A stretch of 8,270 nucleotides of DNA from Planctomycetes bacterium RIFCSPHIGHO2_12_FULL_52_36 (GTDB lineage Bacteria > Planctomycetota > Brocadiia > Brocadiales > Bathyanammoxibiaceae), in assembly GCA_001828545.1 (NCBI GenBank), contig MHYW01000037.1, positions 1 through 8,270 of the forward strand, given 5' to 3'. The stretch's first letter is position 1, and each line of letters starts with the position of its first letter. The position numbers and the translations under genes were made by a program. The notes beneath the pieces were generated by a model that saw only the letters and a program-made list of their open reading frames with translations, was not told the origin of the DNA and did not search any database. This document shows positions 1 through 4,796 of this stretch, piece by piece.

Positions 1-170
1 ATCATCTCGGCATGGGCAGTGGGGTCTTTGAGCCTCTCCCTCTGGTTATGGGCACGGGCGATTATATGACCCTCATGCACTATCACGGCCCCTACGGGTA
101 CCTCGTCCTCCTCCAGTGCCTTCTCGGCCTCCTTCAGGGCCAGACGCATGTAGTGTTCGTGAGTATTCAA
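1..170 (-). CDS. tadA: tRNA(Arg) adenosine-34 deaminase TadA, N-terminal part
   Basis: TadA hydrolytically deaminates the wobble adenosine of tRNA-Arg(ACG) to inosine in the cytoplasm. The 56 visible codons read LNTHEHYMRLALKEAEKAL, then EVPVGAVIV, then DPTAHAEM. HAE is the zinc-binding and proton-shuttle motif of cytidine/deoxycytidylate-type deaminases, and the whole stretch lines up with the start of E. coli TadA (HEYWMRHAL, EVPVGAVLVH, DPTAHAE). The gene runs off the window edge, so the downstream PCxxC zinc ligands are not seen. I chose the TTG at 170 as start: an in-frame TAA lies four codons before it, AGGG precedes it by 6 nt, and the HEHYM segment upstream of the ATG at 149 is conserved in the family. 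ATG 149 is the alternative. It lies 24 nt after the small ORF and in the same direction as tRNA-Arg(ACG), its expected substrate. Confidence 0.93.
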   Translation of the reverse strand, partial: MNTHEHYMRLALKEAEKALEEDEVPVGAVIVHEGHIIARAHNQRERLKDPTAHAEM

Positions 171-194
171 GTGTGACCCTTAAAATAAGGTCGC

Positions 195-320
195 TTAGCT
201 AACAACAATCAAGTCGCGGCCTTTTTTCTTCTTAACGCAACCATCCAGCAGCCAAATAACAATAAACGAACCAGCTAAAAATCCAACAACTTCTAATAGT
301 GAGGAACGTTTTCTTTTCAT
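195..320 (-). CDS. 41-residue putative single-span membrane protein
   Basis: This is a short ORF too small for routine gene calling. It starts at an ATG preceded by AGGAG with about 10 nt spacing. The product has a basic head (MKRKR), one hydrophobic stretch at about residues 8-25 (LLEVVGFLAGSFIVIWLL) and a basic tail with KKKK, ending at a TAA. This is the layout of a one-pass membrane microprotein. It overlaps, in another frame, the decayed hicA reading frame and lies between hicB and tadA in the same direction. I do not recognise a family. It could be a genuine small membrane protein, a toxin-like peptide, or a chance ORF formed when hicA was disrupted. The good ribosome binding site and charge pattern favour a real gene, but only weakly. 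Confidence 0.4.
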   Translation of the reverse strand: MKRKRSSLLEVVGFLAGSFIVIWLLDGCVKKKKGRDLIVVS

Positions 321-375
321 CTGACTTTTCTCCTACCTTTTCTATCTCCTTGGCAGTAACCCTGGGTAGCCTCAT
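232..375 (-). pseudogene. hicA toxin remnant: start of HicA only, then unrelated sequence
   Basis: The hicB stop overlaps an ATG as ATGA, the usual coupled arrangement for a HicAB module with the antitoxin first. The reading frame opened there begins MRLPRVTAKEIEKV, which matches the beginning of HicA mRNA interferases (LPR-[VL]-[ST]-x-K-E-[VI]-x-K). After residue 14 the similarity stops. There is no GSH core with the catalytic histidine and no later VPxHxxK-type segment. The frame ends after 47 codons in sequence that reads as a membrane ORF in another frame. A normal HicA is about 60-80 residues. I read this as a toxin gene cut shortly after its start, leaving hicB alone. That the break is a deletion or insertion is inference. 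Confidence 0.55.
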
Positions 376-614
376 TTGAGGGCTACTTCAACCTTCTCAA
401 CATCCGGGATAATGTCTGGAGGTATAGCCTCTCCATGCTTGATGAGGTCTTCTAAATAACACAAGATAGCCTCTTTTATATTTTCCAAGGCCTCCTGTCT
501 ACTTGCTCCGTAACTGAAGCAACCTGGTAGGGCAGGGACGGAGGCGTTGTAATAGCCCTTGAATTCTGGGTCGGTCTCTGGTTCCAGGATTACTGTGTAG
601 TTAAATAGTTTCAT
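372..614 (-). CDS. hicB: HicB-family antitoxin (apparently orphan)
   Basis: This 80-residue protein has the partial RNase H-like fold of HicB antitoxins. The sequence shows the family pattern: a first strand NYTVILEPE, then GYYNASVPALPGCFSYG (the VPxLPGC turn), then a helix EALENIKEAILCYLEDLIKHGEAIP. HicB normally binds and blocks the HicA mRNA interferase. This is the short form, ending soon after the core, with no clear C-terminal DNA-binding domain. Its stop overlaps the start of a broken hicA frame (ATGA), so its toxin partner seems lost. The start lies only 11 nt after the encoded CCA end of tRNA-Arg and has no Shine-Dalgarno sequence. Tail processing of the tRNA would leave a nearly leaderless message. 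It may persist as a relic or act on HicA toxins encoded elsewhere. Confidence 0.85.
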   Translation of the reverse strand: MKLFNYTVILEPETDPEFKGYYNASVPALPGCFSYGASRQEALENIKEAILCYLEDLIKHGEAIPPDIIPDVEKVEVALK

Positions 615-625
615 AGTGCTTATAA

Positions 626-702
626 TGGCGCGCCCAGGAGGGCTCGAACCTCCAACCTCCGGATTCGTAGTCCGTGACTCTGTCCAGTTGAGCTATGGGC
701 GC
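626..702 (-). tRNA. tRNA-Arg (anticodon ACG)
   Basis: A complete 77-nt cloverleaf reads on the minus strand. The acceptor GCGCCCA pairs with TGGGCGC, followed by discriminator G and an encoded CCA. The D arm is GCTC/GAGT, with GG in its loop. The anticodon stem has four good pairs plus an A-G mismatch at the top (27-43). The anticodon loop CTACGAA puts ACG at window positions 666-668. A five-base variable loop and the T arm GGAGG-TTCGAGC-CCTCC follow. It closely resembles E. coli tRNA-Arg(ACG). A34 is expected to be converted to inosine by TadA, so that one tRNA reads CGU, CGC and CGA. A consensus promoter lies just upstream, and no terminator follows before hicB. Confidence 0.97.
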
Positions 703-747
703 ACGGGTGAAGATAATCCACATCGGGCGGAAAACCCTCTGCAACAA

Positions 748-776
748 AGTATAAGACCCAGGATGGGTAAAGTCAA
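748..776 (-). promoter_or_regulatory. Sigma70-type promoter of tRNA-Arg
   Basis: On the minus strand TTGACT (771-776) and TATACT (748-753) are separated by exactly 17 nt, which places the transcription start near 741, about 39 nt before the mature tRNA 5' end. A perfect 5-bp dyad, ACCCA-TCC-TGGGT, occupies the spacer. With no terminator after the tRNA, this promoter probably also serves hicB, the small ORF and tadA. Confidence 0.7.
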
Positions 777-796
777 GGAATCTGGTCTAAGATTTG

Positions 797-1843
797 CTAC
801 ATAAGCCCTTTATCTTTAAGGCTTGTGTATCTGCCGGCCCCTACGATAATATGGTCTAGTACCTTTATACCGACCACTTCTGCAACCTCCCTGAGGCGAT
901 GGGTAAGTTCCAGGTCTTCCTTGCTGGGGGTTGGGTCTCCGCTGGGGTGGTTGTGGACGAATATCACGGAGGCGGCAGACTCTCTTATGGCAGGACTAAA
1001 GACCTCTCTTGGGTGTACCAGGCTTGAGGATAGACTCCCGGTAGAAACCTGTAAGTCTTTGATAATGCGGTTCTTACTATCCAGTAATATCAGCAGGAAC
1101 GTCTCCTGCTTCTTATCCCTGAGACGCTCGTGGAAGTGGTGGTAGATATCAGCACTGGAGTGTATCTGGTCACCACTACGGAGTGGTGTACTGTTATATC
1201 GCCTGGCGATGACCAGGGCGGCCTTTACCTGGGCCGCCTTGGCCTTTCCTATCCCCTTAATCCTGGAGAGTTCGGAGACGGTCTTGGTGGCAAGGTTGCG
1301 GAAGTCCCCATACCGCGTAAGGAGTTTCTGGGCAAGGTCTACTGCACTGTCCTCAGGGGTACCGTCCCTGATGATAATGCCCAGTAATTCGGCATCGCTC
1401 AATGACTCCTCCCCCATGGCAACCAGCCTCTCTCTGGGCCTCTCTTGGGCGGGGAGTTCCTTTATGCTGGGTCTGCGGAGGAAATGCCTGCACGCCGTTA
1501 CGAGGTTGCATTCACCGCAAAGGGGGGATTTGCCGCAGATAGCCCCAGGGCCAGAGGAGTAAAGGGTGAAGACCCTCTCAATATCAGGAGGGGTCTTTCC
1601 GTCGGTCTGGGCAATATCCTTTATAATCTTTTGTAGGTGTTCCTTGTTGGTGGAGGTCTCTTTGGCAGTCTTTATTAGCCCGATACGGTGGAGCATCTGC
1701 AGGGCTGAGGGGTCTTTGTCAAGGGGTAGAGAGGGGGCCTCAGATACCACGAGGGGTGGGTCTTCCTGTCCGCCTGAGATAGGTCTGAGCTTCTCAGATA
1801 TTAACTTGTAGACCCGGTAAGGATGGGATTCGGTAGAAGCCAT
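797..1843 (-). CDS. radC: RadC/JAB1-MPN-family protein with N-terminal endonuclease III-like iron-sulfur segment
   Basis: Residues ~130-348 are a standard RadC. They comprise the N-terminal segment PRERLVAMGEESLSDAELL, the helix-hairpin-helix SRIKGIGKAKAAQVKAAL (193-210), and the JAB1/MPN metalloprotease-like domain with Glu247 and H297-x-H299-x7-S-x2-D310 (FVHNHPSGDPTPSKED). The role of RadC is unsettled, and the old link to recombination repair was withdrawn. The first ~125 residues are extra, since typical RadC has about 225. They contain C103-x5-C109-x2-C112-x5-C118, near the C-x6-C-x2-C-x5-C iron-sulfur loop of endonuclease III, preceded by DPSALQMLHRIGLIKT, which resembles the DTHVFRVxNRLGLVKT region of that enzyme. 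The start ATG has GGGGA about 10 nt upstream. It begins 53 nt after the DUF190 gene and may share its transcript. The fusion is seen directly; cluster binding is inferred. Confidence 0.93.
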   Translation of the reverse strand: MASTESHPYRVYKLISEKLRPISGGQEDPPLVVSEAPSLPLDKDPSALQMLHRIGLIKTAKETSTNKEHLQKIIKDIAQTDGKTPPDIERVFTLYSSGPGAICGKSPLCGECNLVTACRHFLRRPSIKELPAQERPRERLVAMGEESLSDAELLGIIIRDGTPEDSAVDLAQKLLTRYGDFRNLATKTVSELSRIKGIGKAKAAQVKAALVIARRYNSTPLRSGDQIHSSADIYHHFHERLRDKKQETFLLILLDSKNRIIKDLQVSTGSLSSSLVHPREVFSPAIRESAASVIFVHNHPSGDPTPSKEDLELTHRLREVAEVVGIKVLDHIIVGAGRYTSLKDKGLM

Positions 1844-1896
1844 TAGATTTGCTTCCCCTTTGGTGCACTTTAAGACGGATTTTTGCTTGCCACTAT

Positions 1897-2232
1897 CTAA
1901 TCGGGTGTGTACCTAATGAGCTTCACGTCCTCCAGGGTGATTGCGCCTTCCTTAATCATCTCGTCCAGGAGGGGCAGGAAGGACTCTATCTTCTCGGGGG
2001 TATCTACTATCTCAATGATTATGGGCATCTCCTCAGCCAGTTCCAGTAGCCTGTGGGTATGTATCTTTTTATGGATGCCATAACCCTCTACTGCCTTCAG
2101 GATGGTAGCCCCCGCCAGCCCTTTCTCCCTGGCCTTCTGGATGATGGCCTCAAAGAGGGGGATACCGTGGTGGCGGTGGTTTTCTCCCACAAAGATGCGC
2201 AGTAGTCTTCCTTCTTCTACTGTCTTTTTCAT
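1897..2232 (-). CDS. DUF190 family protein (COG1993, PII-like)
   Basis: This 111-residue protein belongs to the DUF190 family, predicted to have a PII-like ferredoxin-type fold. The recognisable stretches are LLRIFVGENHRHHGIPLFEAI near the start, then KGLAGATILKAVEGYG and an IIIEIVDTPEKIESFLPLL strand-helix. Its start codon immediately follows the stop of crcB (TAA then ATG, no gap), with AAGGG about 9 nt upstream inside the crcB 3' end, so the two are almost certainly co-translated. DUF190 genes are commonly found next to crcB, which suggests a sensing or modulating role in fluoride resistance. That role is inference from context; the biochemical function is not established. The length is normal for the family. 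Confidence 0.92.
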   Translation of the reverse strand: MKKTVEEGRLLRIFVGENHRHHGIPLFEAIIQKAREKGLAGATILKAVEGYGIHKKIHTHRLLELAEEMPIIIEIVDTPEKIESFLPLLDEMIKEGAITLEDVKLIRYTPD

Positions 2233-2616
2233 TTATATTGCCCTTGCAGTCAGACTGCCAAGCCACACAAACAATAGACAAAAGAAGTAATGCCCTCCGA
2301 TATAAAGACCGCCCAGTAGAAAATCCTTTTCCTTGAGGAGCTGGAGGGTCTCATACGTGAAGGTGGAGAAGGTGGTAAAGCCTCCGAGGATTCCTATGAG
2401 TATGAACTGTCTAACGTCTTGCCCCACCAGGAGCCTTTCAACGAATAGGCTCCCCAAAAGCCCCACAAAATAGCACCCTGAGAAGTTTACCAGCAGTGTC
2501 CCGTAGGGGAATGTCTCCCCCAGGGCTGCGTACATCCCCAGGGAAATCCAGTAACGCATAATGGTGCCCAGGAATCCACCGAAACCTACCCAAAGGGTTA
2601 GGATGAAGACCCGCAA
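2233..2616 (-). CDS. crcB: Fluoride ion channel CrcB/FluC
   Basis: CrcB/Fluc proteins are small inner-membrane dimers that let fluoride leave the cell. This 127-residue protein has four hydrophobic segments and the family signatures: GGFLGTIMRY at 13-22, YGTLLVNFSGCYFVG at 38-52 (pore-lining Asn44), and GGFTTFSTF at 78-86, with the two pore phenylalanines and the central sodium-site region. The start is a TTG with a strong AAAGGAG at 7 nt, and the homologous N-terminus begins just there, so no ATG is needed. The DUF190 gene follows without a gap. I looked for a fluoride riboswitch in the ~90-nt leader and found neither the conserved GATG loop nor the matching pseudoknot half; only an ordinary hairpin (2639-2659) is present. 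A terminator from the preceding gene separates it from the secreted protein upstream. Confidence 0.95.
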   Translation of the reverse strand: MRVFILTLWVGFGGFLGTIMRYWISLGMYAALGETFPYGTLLVNFSGCYFVGLLGSLFVERLLVGQDVRQFILIGILGGFTTFSTFTYETLQLLKEKDFLLGGLYIGGHYFFCLLFVWLGSLTARAI

Positions 2617-2623
2617 CTGGAGG

Positions 2624-2630
2624 CTCCTTT
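2624..2630 (-). promoter_or_regulatory. Ribosome binding site that fixes the TTG start of crcB
   Basis: AAAGGAG on the minus strand lies 7 nt before TTG at 2616. No ATG or GTG in frame fits the conserved CrcB N-terminus, so this site decides the start. Confidence 0.75.
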
Positions 2631-2638
2631 ACGCCAGC

Positions 2639-2659
2639 CCCGTACCAGTAAGGTGCGGG
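2639..2659 (-). other. Hairpin in the crcB leader
   Basis: On the minus strand CCCG-C-ACC pairs with GGT-A-CGGG around a five-base loop (one C-A mismatch). It sits just upstream of the crcB ribosome binding site. It does not match the fluoride riboswitch consensus. It could be a structural or regulatory leader element or chance. Confidence 0.3.
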
Positions 2660-2706
2660 ACAAGACAGTGCTACCGCCCTTTTCGCCAATCTATTTGAGT
2701 AGAAAC

Positions 2707-2739
2707 AAAAAGGGCGTGGAAGACATCCACACCCTTTTT
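2707..2739 (-). terminator. Strong intrinsic terminator after the secreted-protein gene
   Basis: A 14-bp stem with a single C-A mismatch and loop AGACA is built from AAAAAGGGCGTGGA and TCCACACCCTTTTT. On the minus strand it is followed by TTTTTGTTT, 26 nt past the stop of the 151-residue protein gene. The A-run on the other arm would also give a T-tail on the plus strand, so it could act in both directions. Confidence 0.85.
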
Positions 2740-2764
2740 GTAAGACCCTATAGTTTTTAGTACT

Positions 2765-3220
2765 TTACTCGCCAGAGCCGCCTTCCTTAAGGTTTGAATA
2801 GGTGCTGGAATCTGGTTTCCAGTCAACGCAAGTGAAGTTGGCCTCACCGTTACCCTTAACTAAAAGCAGTCTCTTCTCTACCACGGCGGCATGGCGGCCG
2901 GTATTAGTCTGAGGCAGGGTGTTATCTACCAGATTGTAGTCGGTATTCCATTGGAAGCACCTCACCTCGTAAACGGCATTGGGGTCGGGTACCTTCAGGG
3001 TACAACCGTTCCCTGTAGTGTCTACGCAGGCATAAAGCTTGTCAATAGTATCCTTTACCCTGGCGCTAAACTCGGCGGGGACCCCTTTGCCAGTGCTCTT
3101 GTTTACCAGCTTGCACTTGAGGTCAGCCATAGCCTGCTGAGGGCCAGCATAGGACAGTCCCACAAAAAAGGCAAAACCCACTAGGCAGATTACTCTTGCC
3201 CTTCCGAACCAACTCTTCAT
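2765..3220 (-). CDS. Small secreted cysteine-containing protein of unknown function
   Basis: I do not recognise a family for this 151-residue protein. The N-terminus is a clear signal peptide: basic MKSWFGRAR, hydrophobic VICLVGFAFFVGL, and possible signal peptidase I sites after SYA (25) or AMA (32). The mature part has five cysteines (36, 65, 73, 88, 131), a CVDTTGNGCTL segment that looks like a turn between strands, and a Gly/Ser-rich tail. The LKCKLVNKSTGKGVPA opening and this turn are reminiscent of small beta-sandwich carboxypeptidase-regulatory-like folds, but that is a guess. The gene is a stand-alone unit with AAAGGAGGG 10 nt before ATG, a consensus promoter, and its own strong terminator. 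The promoter lies between the arms of a perfect 11-bp inverted repeat, which raises the possibility of switching expression on and off. Confidence 0.85.
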   Translation of the reverse strand: MKSWFGRARVICLVGFAFFVGLSYAGPQQAMADLKCKLVNKSTGKGVPAEFSARVKDTIDKLYACVDTTGNGCTLKVPDPNAVYEVRCFQWNTDYNLVDNTLPQTNTGRHAAVVEKRLLLVKGNGEANFTCVDWKPDSSTYSNLKEGGSGE

Positions 3221-3265
3221 AGCAAAAGACCCTCCTTTCTAAGTCTGGTCATTCCAAACTTAAAC

Positions 3266-3335
3266 CCACAAATCAGAAGGAGAATAATACATATAAACTG
3301 TTTCCATGTCAAGAAAATTTTGGCCTGATTTGTGG
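3266..3335. repeat. Perfect 11-bp inverted repeat flanking a promoter (possible invertible element)
   Basis: CCACAAATCAG at 3266-3276 and its exact reverse complement CTGATTTGTGG at 3325-3335 enclose 48 bp that contain both hexamers of the promoter at 3284-3312. The repeat ends abruptly on both sides. This resembles invertible promoter segments such as fimS. An operator dyad or coincidence is also possible. No recombinase gene is in the window. Confidence 0.5.
3284..3312 (-). promoter_or_regulatory. Near-consensus sigma70-type promoter of the secreted-protein gene
   Basis: TTGACA (3307-3312) and TATTAT (3284-3289) on the minus strand are exactly 17 nt apart, predicting a start near 3277 and a leader of about 57 nt to the ATG at 3220. 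The match is among the best in the window. Both hexamers lie inside the inverted repeat pair. Confidence 0.75.
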
Positions 3336-3340
3336 ATGAT

Positions 3341-3377
3341 GTAGCCATGAGTAATCCACCTCAGGCGGATTACCTAC
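3341..3377. repeat. Palindromic hairpin downstream of the class V PLP enzyme gene
   Basis: GTAATCC at 3351-3357 pairs with GGATTAC at 3367-3373, continuing through one A-C mismatch into CC/GG around loop TCA. GTAG (3341) and CTAC (3374) extend it past a six-base bulge. It lies about 55 bp after the gene's stop but has no U-run, so it is not a standard intrinsic terminator. It may be a stabilising or repeat-type palindrome. Confidence 0.45.
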
Positions 3378-3432
3378 GTCTATAGCAAATACAAATCATA
3401 ACCTTTGCTACTTTGTACTGTACGTAATGGAT

Positions 3433-4560
3433 TTAGGGTAGGTACTTTAGAAGTTTATCTATCTCCTCGTGGGTATTGTAGAAATGTGGGGCGGCCCTGA
3501 GTCTGCCGTCCCTGAGGCTGAGGATAATGCCCTTCTCCCGAAGGGCCTTCCAGATTTGTGGATTGTTGTGCGTACTGGAATAAAAAGAGACTATCCCTGA
3601 GGTCTCTCCCTCCCTCCTGTGACTGTAGATATTATAGCCCTTTTTCGTAAGGCCCTCGCAGAGGTAGTTGGTAAGCCCCGTAATCCTGGACTCTATCTGG
3701 TCAATGCCTGTCTCAAGGAGGAGTTCCAGGGCACCCTTTAGCCCGTAGATGCAGACCGTACTCAAAGAACCGCACTCAAAGCGTGAGGCATCGGGGCGGA
3801 GCGTGAAGTTGTAATTTAGATAATCCTCTTTATTGACGACGCTTGCCCACCCTACCTCCCTTACGGCCAGCCTATCCATGGCCTCATGCCGGGCATAGAA
3901 TATCCCTGCCCCTTCAGGGGCCATGAGCCATTTGTGTCCATCGGCCGCCAGGAAGTCTATCCCCATCTCCTTTACGTCCAATCTCAAGGCCCCCAGCCCC
4001 TGGATGGCATCTACCACAAAAATTATCCCACGCTCCCTGCAAAGGGTACCTATCCTTTTGAGGTCGTTGCGAAATCCAGTGGTGAACTCTACGAAACACA
4101 GCGATATGACACAGGTTCTATTATCAACCATTGCCAGGATGGACTCAAACGGTATCCGCCCCTCTACCTCTTGGACAAAACGTACCTCCACCCCCTTTTC
4201 CTTTAGATTGAGCCAGGGATAGACGTTGGCAGGGAATTCTATATTGGTTATTACCACATTATCACCCTGTTTCCACTCCAGCCCATTGGCTACGAAGGAG
4301 AGGCCCTCGCTGGTATTCTTTGTAAAGGCCACTTCCTCTGCCGTGCAACCCAATAGACATGCAGTCAACCCCCGTGCCTTCTCTACCTCTTCAACCCACC
4401 CGTCTTCATGTACTCCACCGTTCTTGCACATGTCCTCCACGAAGGCCCTCATGTATTCCGCCGCCCTATGGGAGAGGGGCCCTATGCAGGCATGGTCAAG
4501 GAAGGTGTATTTTTTTGTGACGGGGAATTCTTTACGGAGACGTTTGATGTCCATATCCAT
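3433..4560 (-). CDS. Class V aminotransferase-fold PLP enzyme
   Basis: This 375-residue cytoplasmic enzyme has the fold type I class V pattern: YTFLDHACIGPLS near the start, NTSEGL (82-87) at the phosphate pocket, VVDAIQGLG with the PLP-ring Asp184 and Gln187, the Schiff-base lysine Lys210 in ADGHKWLMAPEG, and a C-terminal RLRAAPHFYNTHEEID with the likely carboxylate-binding Arg355. Length is normal. The cysteine loop of SufS/IscS is absent, so it is probably not a cysteine desulfurase. Relatives include isopenicillin-N-epimerase-like proteins and other aminotransferases; the substrate cannot be read from sequence. The start ATG has no Shine-Dalgarno sequence, only a C-run, and an extended -10 just upstream suggests a near-leaderless mRNA. 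A second in-frame ATG lies two codons in. It stands alone, separated from neighbours by non-coding DNA. Confidence 0.92.
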   Translation of the reverse strand: MDMDIKRLRKEFPVTKKYTFLDHACIGPLSHRAAEYMRAFVEDMCKNGGVHEDGWVEEVEKARGLTACLLGCTAEEVAFTKNTSEGLSFVANGLEWKQGDNVVITNIEFPANVYPWLNLKEKGVEVRFVQEVEGRIPFESILAMVDNRTCVISLCFVEFTTGFRNDLKRIGTLCRERGIIFVVDAIQGLGALRLDVKEMGIDFLAADGHKWLMAPEGAGIFYARHEAMDRLAVREVGWASVVNKEDYLNYNFTLRPDASRFECGSLSTVCIYGLKGALELLLETGIDQIESRITGLTNYLCEGLTKKGYNIYSHRREGETSGIVSFYSSTHNNPQIWKALREKGIILSLRDGRLRAAPHFYNTHEEIDKLLKYLP

Positions 4561-4569
4561 AGGGGGGAT

Positions 4570-4578
4570 TTTATACCA
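4570..4578 (-). promoter_or_regulatory. Extended -10 promoter element for the class V PLP enzyme gene
   Basis: TGG-TATAAA on the minus strand is an extended -10 box (TGn plus hexamer). The -35 position is poor. It predicts a start near 4563, about three bases before the ATG at 4560, which would make the transcript effectively leaderless. Confidence 0.45.
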
Positions 4579-4606
4579 GATTGTTTCCTCTTTTCGCTAC
4601 AAAAAT

Positions 4607-4636
4607 TGACAAGCCTGACGACTTCCACGGTTGTCA
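4607..4636. promoter_or_regulatory. Dyad upstream of the class V PLP enzyme gene
   Basis: TGACAA-g-CC and GG-TTGTCA form an 8-bp imperfect inverted repeat around a 13-base centre. It lies upstream of the predicted -10 element and could be a regulator site. No regulator is identified, and chance is possible. Confidence 0.25.
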
Positions 4637-4708
4637 TGGGATTGTAGATGGACAGGTTTAAAGATGGAAAGGAGACAGCAAGGTTATGCGATTGGGGAGG
4701 GAAGTACC

Positions 4709-4763
4709 GTAGGGTGCGTGAAACGCACCAAAATAATAAATGGTGCGTCTGGACTCACCATAC
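4709..4763. repeat. REP-like double-hairpin palindromic repeat
   Basis: Two hairpins lie in tandem: GGTGCGT-GAA-ACGCACC (4713-4729, perfect) and GGTGCGT-CTGG-ACTCACC (4742-4759, one mismatch), joined by an AT-rich linker. The ends GTAGGGTGCGT and its imperfect complement ACTCACCATAC close the unit. GGTGCGT/ACGCACC palindromes of this kind are frequent interspersed repeats in environmental bacterial genomes. The gap 4561-4858 contains this element, the next repeat, the upstream dyad and promoter of the class V enzyme gene, and no gene. Confidence 0.7.
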
Positions 4764-4796
4764 ATTCCTATAAAAAAAGAAAACTTTTGATTAACT

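Noticed and set aside
616..804. Plus-strand ORF across the tRNA gene (begins MLIMARPGGLEPPTSG)
   Set aside because: It is the antisense translation of tRNA-Arg. This ARPGGLEPPTS peptide is a familiar false protein arising from tRNA antisense reading.
825..1811. Several plus-strand ORFs of 60-120 codons
   Set aside because: All lie antisense to radC, whose protein has clear conserved motifs; none has recognisable features or a ribosome binding site.
2438..2689. 83-codon minus-strand ORF overlapping crcB in another frame
   Set aside because: It overlaps the conserved CrcB coding sequence and leader, and its product has no family features.
2617..2706. Fluoride riboswitch before crcB
   Set aside because: The conserved GATG loop and matching 3' pseudoknot half are not found; only a simple hairpin is present.
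3433..4560. Class V PLP enzyme as a cysteine desulfurase (SufS/IscS)
   Set aside because: The catalytic cysteine loop is absent; the C-terminus reads RLRAAPHFYN instead.
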